A stretch of DNA of 64,000 nt, from contig NZ_MATO01000030.1 in NCBI RefSeq assembly GCF_001700325.1, positions 1 through 64,000 on the forward strand, read 5' to 3'. Under the pieces are notes generated by a model. The model did not search any database. It saw only the letters and a list, made by a program, of their open reading frames with translations, and was not told where the DNA came from. Numbering within the stretch: position 1 is the first letter of the stretch; every line of letters begins with the position of its first letter. Of this stretch, positions 8,820-16,786 are shown one piece after another. The translations under genes were made by a program, and so were the position numbers. This DNA is from Caryophanon latum. Lineage in GTDB: Bacteria > Bacillota > Bacilli > Bacillales_A > Planococcaceae.

Positions 8820-9248
8820 ATGACAGAACAACAGCCGCAGCAAGTCGCCAACGAAGCACAAAAGCATTATTCAGATGAAAAATTCGTCGCAAAAATTCAG
8901 CGCGTCGGTATCGATTTAGGTTTTAAGGCGTTGCACGCAGCGACGACGTTATTTGTCGCATTAAAAAGCCCGAACATGCCGAATGCACAAAAGCTCATTA
9001 TCGTCGGAGCGCTCGGCTATTTAATTTTACCGATTGACGTCGTGGCGGATTTTTTACCGGTCGTTGGTTTAGCAGACGACGCATTTGTCATTATTAAAGC
9101 GGTCATGTCCGTGTATAAGCAAGTCGATGAGGATATGGAGCAAGAAGCACACGATTTATTGAAAAAGTGGTTTGGTGACCGATACAATTATGAAGGAAGC
9201 TTGCAACAAATTGTTGAGCAGCAATCGGATGAGCAAATGAATAAGTAA
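8820..9248 (+). CDS. YkvA family (DUF1232) protein
   Basis: A 142-residue protein with the DUF1232 core at about residues 55-95: LIIVGALGYLILPIDVVAD, then FLPVVGLADD. These are one to two hydrophobic helices with the conserved P-D-x-x-D-x-P-x-G-x-x-D pattern. The N- and C-terminal parts are polar, Gln-rich and helical. The biochemical role of the family is not established; members are usually membrane-associated. CGGAGGG precedes the ATG at 8820. The gene sits 13 bases before the transglutaminase-like gene, so the two probably form an operon. Confidence 0.85.
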   Translation: MTEQQPQQVANEAQKHYSDEKFVAKIQRVGIDLGFKALHAATTLFVALKSPNMPNAQKLIIVGALGYLILPIDVVADFLPVVGLADDAFVIIKAVMSVYKQVDEDMEQEAHDLLKKWFGDRYNYEGSLQQIVEQQSDEQMNK

Positions 9249-9261
9249 TGGAGATGAAGAC

Positions 9262-10155
9262 GTGATTCGAACACTATTTTCTGTCGTCATCGTCGCAATG
9301 TGTAGCTGGGTTATTTACGGGCTAGTTGAAGATTATAAAGAAGATGCATTGTCGCTATATGAAAGTGCAAAAAGTGAAATGAATGAAGCAAAAAACGCGG
9401 TGTTAAGCGGCAATCCAATCGAGGTGATGCCACCTGAGGAAGAAGCGGCACTACAAGGCGCAACGACGAATGTAAAAGAGCTAGCCGAAGCGTTTTACAG
9501 TCATATGCGCAACTGGGAAACGAAATTTACGATTGAATACGTTGGCGACACGACGTATTTAGGTGAAATGTTAGATGAGGCGTACGCTATTGCGAAAAAT
9601 CATGACGGCTACGTGCTCGGGCATTTAGATCGCATGGATTTAACGTATGAGTACACGACGAAAAAAGCGACGATTACGGTACTACAAAAATATTTAACCG
9701 ATCCGCATCAAGAGGAGTTCGTCGATAAGCAAGTGCGTCATATTTTGCGCACGATCGTAACAGATACAATGACCGACGAGGAAAAAGTATTAGCGGTGAA
9801 TGATTACATCGTGCGCAATTCAGTGTACGGTACGAATACGACGGCAAGCCCGCATAGTGCGTTTGCGTTGTTAATGGAAGGGCAAGCTGTATGCCAAGGC
9901 TATGCGCTCGTAGCGTACAAAATGATTGATTTACTCGGCATCGACGTAGAGTACGTAACCGGCGAAGCAGACGGTGTCGGGCATGCGTGGAATTTAGTAA
10001 ATGTTAACGGTGTATGGCGGCATTTAGATACGACGTGGAACGATCCAATGCCAGACCGCGGTGATAAAGTGTCACGTGACTATGCGCTTTTAACAGATGA
10101 AGAAATGCGCAAAACTCATACGTGGCTACGTGCGGACTATCCGCAAGCGAAATAA
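9262..10155 (+). CDS. Membrane-anchored transglutaminase-like protein
   Basis: A 297-residue protein with an N-terminal signal-anchor (about residues 4-22), a variable extracytoplasmic region and a C-terminal transglutaminase-like fold. The catalytic Cys lies in GQAVCQGYA (about residue 211), the His in VGHAWNLV, and the Asp in HLDTTWNDP. The complete Cys-His-Asp triad suggests an active thiol peptidase or transglutaminase, probably at the cell surface. The start is GTG at 9262 with GGAG upstream. It is the second gene of a likely operon with the YkvA-type gene and ends at a terminator. Confidence 0.85.
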   Translation: MIRTLFSVVIVAMCSWVIYGLVEDYKEDALSLYESAKSEMNEAKNAVLSGNPIEVMPPEEEAALQGATTNVKELAEAFYSHMRNWETKFTIEYVGDTTYLGEMLDEAYAIAKNHDGYVLGHLDRMDLTYEYTTKKATITVLQKYLTDPHQEEFVDKQVRHILRTIVTDTMTDEEKVLAVNDYIVRNSVYGTNTTASPHSAFALLMEGQAVCQGYALVAYKMIDLLGIDVEYVTGEADGVGHAWNLVNVNGVWRHLDTTWNDPMPDRGDKVSRDYALLTDEEMRKTHTWLRADYPQAK

Positions 10156-10158
10156 TAT

Positions 10159-10192
10159 AAAAAAGCATCGGAATGATTTTCGATGTTTTTTC
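10159..10192 (+). terminator. Terminator after the transglutaminase-like gene
   Basis: A-rich left arm with GCATCG, a short loop, then CGATG and a run of six T. Confidence 0.7.
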
Positions 10193-10305
10193 TTTTGCAT
10201 ATTATAGTAAGCAAAATGTATCGTAAACATGCACTTCTGTTTGTAACAAGCATGAGGGTGGACCGATTTCTCATAGTATGTTAGTATCTTGTAAGAGGTG
10301 TTAAT

Positions 10306-11469
10306 ATGAACAATATTATTTCGTTTTTTGCTGGAGCAGGCGGTATGGATTTAGGATTTGAACAAGCAGGCTTTGACATTAAACTGGCGGTCGAAATTGA
10401 TCCGATTATGTGTCAAACACTTGAGTTAAATCGGAAAAACGACACGTTGACGATTTATGAAAAAAATATTTTAGACGCAACGGCTGAAGAAGTATTACAG
10501 CAGGCAAAGCTTCGTAAAGGTGAAGTAGCGGGCATGATTGGCGGTAGTCCGTGCCAGTCGTTTTCAACAGCAGGCAATCGCGGTGCATTTTCAGATGAAC
10601 GTGGACAAGCGATGATTAAATACATTGATTTAATTAATGCAATTCGCCCAAAATTTTTCGTGTTGGAAAATGTAAAAGGGCTTTTATCGGCGGCACTGGA
10701 GCATGTGAGCATTGAAGACCGAAAGAAAAATAAAGATGAGGGCATTGTGCTACGTGCAGAACAGCAACCAGGCAGTGCATTTTCATTTATTTTAAATCGC
10801 ATTCAAGGTTACGAGGTGCATTATAAGCTGCTCAACTCAGCAGACTACGGCGTGCCGCAAAAGCGTGAGCGTGTGTTTGTTATCGGTATTTTAAAGGAAG
10901 ATGACGAGCCGTTATTTCCATATGCCTTTCCTAAAAAAACGCATAGTAAGTCGGCGAAAATAAAAGAAACGTTATTTGATTACGCTGACGATGCTGAAGG
11001 ATTCGAACCGTGGATTACATTTGAGCAGGCGACGGCACATTTAAAAGGCACGACGATGAATTATCAATCGTATTCTGAAAAGCGAATGCACTATATGAAG
11101 ATGATTCCAGTAGGTGGCGGCAATTGGCGAGATTTAGAAAAGTTTGGTGATGATGTTGTACGTCAAGCGATGGGCGGGGCATACAATTCAGGCGGTGGTA
11201 AAGTCGGCTTTTTCCGACGCATTAAAGCAAGTGAGCCTGCACCGACGCTTTTAACGTCACCGGCACAAAACAGCACGAACTTAGGGCATCCATTTGAAGA
11301 TAGACCGCTATCGATTGAGGAATATTTAGCGATTCAGCAATTTCCGAAAAACTATAAAGTAGCAGGAAAGTTAATGGATCAATATAAACAAATTGGCAAT
11401 GCGGTTCCAGTTGGTCTAGCGTATGCGGTGGCGAAGTCGATTAAAGAAGGGTTGCAAACTATTTTATAG
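10306..11469 (+). CDS. DNA (cytosine-5) methyltransferase
   Basis: A 387-residue C5 DNA methyltransferase, the modification half of a likely type II system. Motif I is FFAGAGGMDLGF (7-18), motif IV GGSPCQSFS has catalytic Cys83, and the motif VI ENVKG, motif VIII QKRERVFVIG and motif X QIGNAVP segments are all present in the usual order. The variable target-recognition region lies at about 215-320. ATG at 10306 has AAGAGGTG upstream. It converges on a nuclease-like gene only 45 bases from its stop. The recognition sequence cannot be read from the protein. Confidence 0.93.
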   Translation: MNNIISFFAGAGGMDLGFEQAGFDIKLAVEIDPIMCQTLELNRKNDTLTIYEKNILDATAEEVLQQAKLRKGEVAGMIGGSPCQSFSTAGNRGAFSDERGQAMIKYIDLINAIRPKFFVLENVKGLLSAALEHVSIEDRKKNKDEGIVLRAEQQPGSAFSFILNRIQGYEVHYKLLNSADYGVPQKRERVFVIGILKEDDEPLFPYAFPKKTHSKSAKIKETLFDYADDAEGFEPWITFEQATAHLKGTTMNYQSYSEKRMHYMKMIPVGGGNWRDLEKFGDDVVRQAMGGAYNSGGGKVGFFRRIKASEPAPTLLTSPAQNSTNLGHPFEDRPLSIEEYLAIQQFPKNYKVAGKLMDQYKQIGNAVPVGLAYAVAKSIKEGLQTIL

Positions 11470-11473
11470 CAAT

Positions 11474-11515
11474 AAAGGGTGTGCCGAATGATGTTGGCGC
11501 ACCCTTTGTTTTTTT
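11474..11515. terminator. Terminator between methyltransferase and endonuclease genes
   Basis: 12-bp stem AAAGGGTGTGCC / GGCGCACCCTTT with one wobble pair (11474-11485, 11496-11507) and a T-run. It lies in the 45-bp convergent gap. Confidence 0.85.
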
Positions 11516-12353
11516 ATAAGCTAATTAATTTAGGATTTGTATGTAATGTATCACTTAAAAATTGTAAATAGTCTTCCTCACTTAGCTCTGATGAATGCCC
11601 TGTTACTATTTCTACTTTAGCATTTAATTCATGCCATTTGTAATCAGGCACGTTTAGACGGTTAACCTTTTTCTTACCAAGTCGATACCATTTCTCGATT
11701 TCGACATGTTTACCATCACGTACTGTAACACTCGAGCTGTTTTCTGTGTTGTATTTATTTTTAATTTGTAGCAGCTTTAGCGTATTAGTAGAAGCGTCAT
11801 AATGTGCAAAATCTGCAGCACGAACAATTTCACCTTCGAGCCAAATAAAGTTGAATGGTGGCTGACAAAGATTTTTCGCAATGTATGCTTCTAGCAAATG
11901 ACCTTGAATGTTTTCAATCGACATTAATAAATCGTGGCTATCAATAGCGAGTGAAATGTCATCTGTACTAACATCCATGTCATTTTCGATATAGTAACGA
12001 TTTAAGACATGAGCAAGCGCAGGGTCGCGTATAGTATCTCGTTCGCGTAATGGAGTTGCTTCTTTTAAAAGAGTAGGTTGAATGTGCGCAGCAACTAGTT
12101 TTTTTAACCAATTTGCCGTATAAAGCATGACGCGTTTTCTTTGATCCAATTCACGATCAATTGTTTTAGAACTTTTTAAGCTGTTAATAATACCGAATGT
12201 CATACAAATATGCGCAATGGAAACGATGTCGTCTCGTGTCCCTTCGCATATGTATAAGTTTTTAATTGTACTGTTTAAAGAGTTGATTGCATCGTTAATG
12301 AGCAGAGCAAATTCTTCCTCATTGAACTTCGCTAATTCTTCGTTTAAATCCAT
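11514..12353 (-). CDS. Probable type II restriction endonuclease
   Basis: A 279-residue protein convergent with the C5 methyltransferase. It is called the cognate endonuclease because of this position and a PD-(D/E)XK-like region at about 175-215: WLEGEIVRAADF, then LLQIKNKYNTENSSS, with the acidic residue replaced by Gln as in several known nucleases. A SinI-type (GGWCC) relationship is possible from the IKNK..NTENSSS segment, but I cannot confirm it. AAAGGAG precedes the ATG at 12353. The gene is richer in A/T than its neighbours, which fits acquisition by transfer. No C (controller) protein gene accompanies the pair. Confidence 0.6.
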   Translation of the reverse strand: MDLNEELAKFNEEEFALLINDAINSLNSTIKNLYICEGTRDDIVSIAHICMTFGIINSLKSSKTIDRELDQRKRVMLYTANWLKKLVAAHIQPTLLKEATPLRERDTIRDPALAHVLNRYYIENDMDVSTDDISLAIDSHDLLMSIENIQGHLLEAYIAKNLCQPPFNFIWLEGEIVRAADFAHYDASTNTLKLLQIKNKYNTENSSSVTVRDGKHVEIEKWYRLGKKKVNRLNVPDYKWHELNAKVEIVTGHSSELSEEDYLQFLSDTLHTNPKLISL

Positions 12354-12406
12354 CGTACATTTCTCCTTTGTGCTGAAGTATATGTTTATTATGCCGCATA
12401 TAAATT

Positions 12407-12447
12407 CAAAAAAATAGCACGCTCACCATAAAGATGAGCGCACTATT
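12407..12447 (-). terminator. Terminator of the GNAT-EamA operon
   Basis: On the minus strand, AATAGTGCGCTCA pairs with TGAGCGTGCTATT and is followed by seven T. Confidence 0.8.
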
Positions 12448-12449
12448 TA

Positions 12450-13346
12450 TTACAGTAACTTTTGCTTTTTCGACGTCAAATACGTCGGCAGCACCATGCC
12501 ACAAAGGACGAGCGCAATGCCAGCAATTTGCAACACTGTTAACGTCTCATGTAGCACGATGACCGATACGCAAATGGCAACAGGTAGCTCCATCGCGCTT
12601 AAAATCGATGTGAGTGCACCGCCAACTTTTGGTGCGGCAATGCCAAATAATAAAATAGGCACGATAATGCCGAACATGCCTAAAATGAGCCCGAACTTCC
12701 ATAACCCTTCGTTAAATAGCGTGCCATTCCATACAATTTCAGGTGCAAGGAAGAAGCTTGTCATGACGAGCGCAACGAACGACATAATCGTCATGCGTGA
12801 AATCGTCGTTACCCCGTCTACTTGTCGAGAGTTTACTTGAATGAATACTGCAAATGACAGGGCAGACAGTAAGCCAAACACCCAGCCTTGCCAAGCGATG
12901 CGACTTAAATCGGTATCAATGACGCCTGCTGCTAAAATCGTTCCGGCAAATAGCACGACCAATGCGATTGCCTCGATGCGTGTAATGAATCGGCGTTTCA
13001 ATATGCAGTCGAGCAGCGTGCCAATCCATGTAAATTGAAATAGCATAACGACTGCAAGCGATGCAGGTAAATAGTTGAGCGAATGTCCATACACGATGCC
13101 GGTGAAGCCAATAAGCATACCGCCGAGCACTAAAATGCGCCAGCCACGTGCGTTAAGCTTCGGCAATGTGCGCTGTGTGCAAACGAATAATACGACAGCG
13201 AGCAGAAACCCAATGACGTATTGGCTCGTAATCGCTTCAGCTGATGTGAAGCCTGCGTTCATCGCCACTTTTACAATCGTTGATAAAATACCGTAGCTGC
13301 TCGATGCGATAATAATTAATAATGGATAAAACAACGTACCTTTCAA
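12450..13346 (-). CDS. EamA/DMT-family transporter
   Basis: A 298-residue membrane protein with ten predicted hydrophobic segments arranged as two five-helix EamA halves, typical of drug/metabolite transporters (RhaT/YdcZ-like exporters). The second half contains a GxVVPILLFGIAAPKVGGALTSI-type region (no substrate can be read from it), followed by a short Lys-rich C-terminus. The start is TTG at 13346 with GAGGGA upstream. It lies 16 bases after the GNAT gene on the same strand and is probably co-transcribed. Confidence 0.85.
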   Translation of the reverse strand: MKGTLFYPLLIIIASSSYGILSTIVKVAMNAGFTSAEAITSQYVIGFLLAVVLFVCTQRTLPKLNARGWRILVLGGMLIGFTGIVYGHSLNYLPASLAVVMLFQFTWIGTLLDCILKRRFITRIEAIALVVLFAGTILAAGVIDTDLSRIAWQGWVFGLLSALSFAVFIQVNSRQVDGVTTISRMTIMSFVALVMTSFFLAPEIVWNGTLFNEGLWKFGLILGMFGIIVPILLFGIAAPKVGGALTSILSAMELPVAICVSVIVLHETLTVLQIAGIALVLCGMVLPTYLTSKKQKLL

Positions 13347-13362
13347 TACAATCCCTCAATTT

Positions 13363-13920
13363 CTATAATGATTTAACCATATGATGAAACGGCTCATCAA
13401 TAATTTGCCAATGTTCGGTTACGACGAAGCCAAGACGCTCGTACAGCTGACGTGCGCGTACTTTTTCAACTTCGACGTTGAGCGAAATTTTCGAAAAGCC
13501 TCGGCGCTGTGCCTCGCGTTCGGCAAACTGTAGTAGCTTTGTGCCGACACCTTGCCCTTGTGCCGCTTCGTCAACGCTAACGGTATCGATGTAAAATTCA
13601 TCGTCATGTGCTTCGACGTCGATCGTTACGTCGCGTCCTTGCGCGTGCAGCCATTGTTCTAGCTGACGGTCGAGCAGTCGCCCTGTTTTGCCATCGTATA
13701 GCACCGCAATGCCGACGATTGTTTCGCCGTTACGCGCGACGAATGTATGCTCAAACGAATGGCGGTTGTTCGTGTTTCTAATGAGCGTACAAAGCGTTTG
13801 AATCACTTCTGCATGCTCGTTTTGTGCTGTTAAGCGGTTCGCAATGTCACCAATTGCGGAAACAATTAGCGGGGCGATGAACGGCGCATCGTCCTTCGTT
13901 GCTTGTGTAATTGAAATCAT
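13363..13920 (-). CDS. GNAT-family N-acetyltransferase
   Basis: A 185-residue acetyltransferase that uses acetyl-CoA. Motif A (VDEAAQGQGVGTKLLQFAE, about residues 118-136) has the Q/R-x-x-G-x-G/A CoA-binding signature. It is followed by ISLNVEVEKVRARQLYERLGF, the usual motif B region. The substrate is unknown. Start ATG 13920 with GAGGGA upstream. It is the first gene of a two-gene operon with the EamA transporter. A long perfect palindrome lies ~75 bases upstream of it. Confidence 0.85.
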   Translation of the reverse strand: MISITQATKDDAPFIAPLIVSAIGDIANRLTAQNEHAEVIQTLCTLIRNTNNRHSFEHTFVARNGETIVGIAVLYDGKTGRLLDRQLEQWLHAQGRDVTIDVEAHDDEFYIDTVSVDEAAQGQGVGTKLLQFAEREAQRRGFSKISLNVEVEKVRARQLYERLGFVVTEHWQIIDEPFHHMVKSL

Positions 13921-13989
13921 TTGAATCCCTCGCTTATATGTGTGAAATGAGTCGTTTTTTGTACAACGTGAAAATTTAACTGATAGTAG

Positions 13990-14033
13990 AAAAACAAGCT
14001 GTTCACAAGTATATCAAACTTGTGAACAGCTTG
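13990..14033 (-). terminator. 16-bp perfect palindrome, terminator-like on the minus strand
   Basis: CAAGCTGTTCACAAGT (13995-14010) and ACTTGTGAACAGCTTG (14018-14033) pair perfectly around a 7-base loop. Read on the minus strand, the stem is followed by TTTTTC. It lies between the divergent GNAT and PfkB genes, where no minus-strand gene needs ending. It may be a leader terminator for the GNAT operon or an operator. Confidence 0.6.
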
Positions 14034-14132
14034 CGTGAAATTGATTTTTCCAATAAGTCTAAATTTTTATATTTGCAGTCATTTCATGGTAACCTAGAAA
14101 ATAACTATATTTTCGGAGGGACACAACCAGTT

Positions 14133-15077
14133 ATGACTCAGTCGGATAGAGATTTCATTCTCGTATACGGAGATGCATTTGTTGATTTTATTGCAAAGGA
14201 TTACACGAACACGGAGTTTGTCACATATTTAGGCGGGGCGACGATCAACGTTGCAGCAGGCATTAGCCGCATTGGCGCACCGTCTGCATTAATTACGATT
14301 ACAGGTGACGATGAGACGTCGGAGTTTGTACGTAATGAAATCGCAAAGGAAGGCGTTAATTTACAATATTCGATTTTTGACCCAGCAAAGCGTGTGAGCG
14401 GTGTGTATGTGCATTTAACGGAAAACTGCGAGCGCATTTTTAAAGACTATATTGATGAAACGCCAGACTTACAAGTAACGGCAGATCAATTAGATGAGCA
14501 AGCGTTTAAGCGTGCGTCTGTATTAAATGTTTGTTCAGGCACAATGTTCCACGAAACAGCGCTTGAGACGACGCGTCGTGCAGTAGAGCTTGCGAAAGAT
14601 AACGGTGTCATTGTCGCAATCGATGCGAACATTCGCCCGTTACGTTGGCCGAGCGAGGACGTTTGCCGCGAGACGATTTCGTCATTTTTTGAGGAAGCGG
14701 ACATTTTAAAGCTGACGGACGAGGAGCTATTTTTCTTAACGGAAACGACGACGTTAGAAGATGGTATCGCAGCGTTAAATGATTTACTTGTGCCAATCGT
14801 GCTCATTACAGTCGGAGCAGACGGTGCATACGCGGTGCTAAACGGCGAAACGATGCACGTGCCAGTCGAAAAGGTTGAGCCAGTAGATACGACAGGTGCA
14901 GGTGATGCGTTCATGTCAGGCGTGTTGCGTTACGTGCATTACAACAGCTTGCCGACGACGGAAGAAGAACTGATGAAATGTGTATCATTTGGCAATGAGC
15001 TAGGTGCGCGCGCGGCGACGAAACCAGGTGCGTTAACCGCATTGCCACATTACGATGAGATTAAGCATTTACTGTAA
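14133..15077 (+). CDS. PfkB-family sugar kinase (fructokinase-like)
   Basis: A 314-residue carbohydrate kinase of the PfkB/ribokinase family. Signature 1, GGATINVAAGISRIGAP, is near residues 35-51. Signature 2, DTTGAGDAFMSGVLRY, is near residues 255-270 and includes the catalytic Asp of GAGD. The gap segment VSGVYVHL and the acidic ILKLTDEEL region match fructokinase-like members. The exact sugar is not determinable. The ATG at 14133 follows CGGAGGG by 12 bases, a slightly long spacing. The open frame upstream to 14022 crosses the 16-bp palindrome and is not credible. It is monocistronic, with a terminator only ~300 bases downstream. Confidence 0.85.
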   Translation: MTQSDRDFILVYGDAFVDFIAKDYTNTEFVTYLGGATINVAAGISRIGAPSALITITGDDETSEFVRNEIAKEGVNLQYSIFDPAKRVSGVYVHLTENCERIFKDYIDETPDLQVTADQLDEQAFKRASVLNVCSGTMFHETALETTRRAVELAKDNGVIVAIDANIRPLRWPSEDVCRETISSFFEEADILKLTDEELFFLTETTTLEDGIAALNDLLVPIVLITVGADGAYAVLNGETMHVPVEKVEPVDTTGAGDAFMSGVLRYVHYNSLPTTEEELMKCVSFGNELGARAATKPGALTALPHYDEIKHLL

Positions 15078-15378
15078 TCGCTACGAGCAGGCAATTTCAC
15101 AATAAGTAAAGACGAAAAACAGGTGATGTCGTACAAAAGTATTGTATATTGTCGACACTCATGTTTAAATAAAGCAGAAGCTTTGTTCAATGACAAATTG
15201 AGGGTCATTCGTTGAGTGGCTATGTATGATATGGAAGTTGTAATTGCTGTTAGGTGATACGTGAGGAGAACACGTACCGCTGTTGCAGTAATTCATTTTC
15301 ATGAAACGCTAGTGGAGACTCGCGCATGCTAGCTATCTGGAGAAACAACGGATTTTTGAATAAAGCAAGAAACGTAAG
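15078..15378 (+). other. 300-bp stretch without a gene, possible long 3' UTR or small RNA
   Basis: No gene of useful length is seen between the PfkB stop and the terminator at 15379. The region contains short inverted motifs, for example around ACGTGAGGAGAACACGT at about 15258-15275. Because a strong terminator ends it, it may be a long 3' UTR or an independent small RNA. I match it to no known RNA family. Confidence 0.3.
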
Positions 15379-15413
15379 GCGTATTTATAGGCAACTATAA
15401 GTACGCTTTTTTT
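15379..15413 (+). terminator. Terminator ~300 bp downstream of the PfkB gene
   Basis: GCGTATTTATAG / CTATAAGTACGC stem with a 4-base loop and one wobble pair, followed by seven T. Confidence 0.85.
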
Positions 15414-15440
15414 ATTTTGGCATTAAAAAAAGAATGTATA

Positions 15441-15562
15441 TATATACAAGGTGATTGAAATTTAGAATGTAAACGAGGCTCGAAACAAGAGGCGGACTCC
15501 TGCGGGAAAAGCGTGAGCAGAGCCGACGAACAAAACGCTAAAATACATTCACCGTCTATATA
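15441..15562 (-). mobile_element. Family A MITE-like repeat with 50-bp internal deletion (copy A1)
   Basis: It carries both element ends (TATATACAAGGTGA on the left, TCACCGTCTATATA on the right) but is 122 bp instead of 172. Compared with the copy at 27843, exactly 50 bases are missing from the middle, between short GAG-type microhomologies. It lies in inverted orientation upstream of the YxlE-type gene. Confidence 0.8.
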
Positions 15563-15698
15563 CACTGAACTTAATGATGTAACTGTTCTTTTGTTTCGTC
15601 GTGCGCTTTTCCGCGGAAAGACGACTATCCAAAAATTACTTACAACTCGTATAAGAAGTTTTATACTAATATTTAGGAAGTCGAAACGAGGTGAACAT

Positions 15699-15896
15699 AT
15701 GGAAACAATTACAACCGACATGCTATTAATGCTCGCGCCGCTATTTGTCGTGCAGCTTATTTTGCTCGTCGTGGCGCTACTCGATTTACGACGTGTTGCG
15801 GATACGCGCGGACCGAAGTGGCTATGGCTCATCATCATTTTATTCGTCAATATCGTCGGACCAATCGTGTACTTTATCGTAGGGAGGAAACAATAA
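15699..15896 (+). CDS. YxlE-type small membrane protein (PLD-nuclease N-terminal domain)
   Basis: A 65-residue protein with two membrane helices (about 9-29 and 42-61) separated by a basic DLRRVADTRGPKWLW loop. This is the PLDc_N fold found in Bacillus YxlE, where it acts as a negative regulatory protein of the sigma-Y operon. The ATG at 15699 follows GAGGTG. Its stop overlaps the start of the ABC ATPase gene by one base (TAATG), so translation is coupled. The neighbours have the YxlE-YxlF-YxlG order, but no sigY, yxlC or yxlD lies upstream; a family A repeat is there instead. Confidence 0.8.
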   Translation: METITTDMLLMLAPLFVVQLILLVVALLDLRRVADTRGPKWLWLIIILFVNIVGPIVYFIVGRKQ

Positions 15897-16786
15897 TGCT
15901 ACAAGTAGAGCAGTTAACGAAACGATTTGGAAAAAAGGCTGTTGTGAGCGATGTGACGTTTGAGCTCGTGCCGAATACGATTACGGCGCTTATCGGACCA
16001 AATGGCGCGGGCAAGACGACGACGTTATCGATGCTTGCAGGGCTATTAACACCAACGTCCGGCATTATTCGGCTAGACAATCCGCGACCTGTGCAGCAGC
16101 AAGTCGGCTTTTTGCCACAATACCCGAAGTTTTTTGAATGGATGACGGCGTTTGAATACGTTAATATGATGGGCAAACTAAGCGGCTTATCGACAGTCGA
16201 TGCGTTACAGCGTGCGAACGACGTGCTGCGCTTTGTCGGATTATATGACGAGCGCACGCAACGCATTAGTGGATTTTCTGGTGGTATGAAGCAGCGTCTT
16301 GGCATTGCGCAGGCGATTTTACATCGACCGAAGCTGCTTCTTCTTGATGAGCCTGTTTCGGCGCTTGATCCGATTGGGCGAAGCGACATGATGAAGCTAT
16401 TACGCGAGCTAGCGGAAACGACGACGATTTTGTATTCGACGCACATTTTGCACGACGCTGAGAGCATGACAGAATACGTGCTATTTATGAAGGATGGGTG
16501 CTTAGTTGAGCAAGGGCATATTGATGAAGTGCAGCAAAAATACGACGCGCCACATATTGCAATTACGTTCGTACAAGAAACGGACGCCTTGCAATTTGCG
16601 AGCCAGTCTGAGCTGCACGTTAGCGTAAGTGAGCGTGTTGTGACGGTCGAAGTACATAACAATAAGCCGACGATGCAGCACATTATGTCGCGCTTAGCTG
16701 CGTCACCGTTTCAAGTGGAGCAAGTAGCATATGCGAAAATGACGCTTGAGCAAATGTTTATGAAGGTGGTCGGTGAGGATGCGTAA
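15896..16786 (+). CDS. ABC transporter ATP-binding protein (YxlF-type)
   Basis: A 296-residue ATPase subunit. Walker A GPNGAGKTT (about 34-42), signature SGGMKQRLGIAQ (about 131-142), Walker B LLLLDEPVSALDP, and the H-loop STHIL are all intact. The C-terminal ~80 residues form the extra domain seen in NosF/YxlF-type exporters. The start ATG overlaps the preceding stop, and its 3' end overlaps the permease gene. The open frame upstream to 15818 merely shadows the YxlE-type gene. It energises the permease encoded next; the exported substrate is unknown. Confidence 0.92.
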   Translation: MLQVEQLTKRFGKKAVVSDVTFELVPNTITALIGPNGAGKTTTLSMLAGLLTPTSGIIRLDNPRPVQQQVGFLPQYPKFFEWMTAFEYVNMMGKLSGLSTVDALQRANDVLRFVGLYDERTQRISGFSGGMKQRLGIAQAILHRPKLLLLDEPVSALDPIGRSDMMKLLRELAETTTILYSTHILHDAESMTEYVLFMKDGCLVEQGHIDEVQQKYDAPHIAITFVQETDALQFASQSELHVSVSERVVTVEVHNNKPTMQHIMSRLAASPFQVEQVAYAKMTLEQMFMKVVGEDA

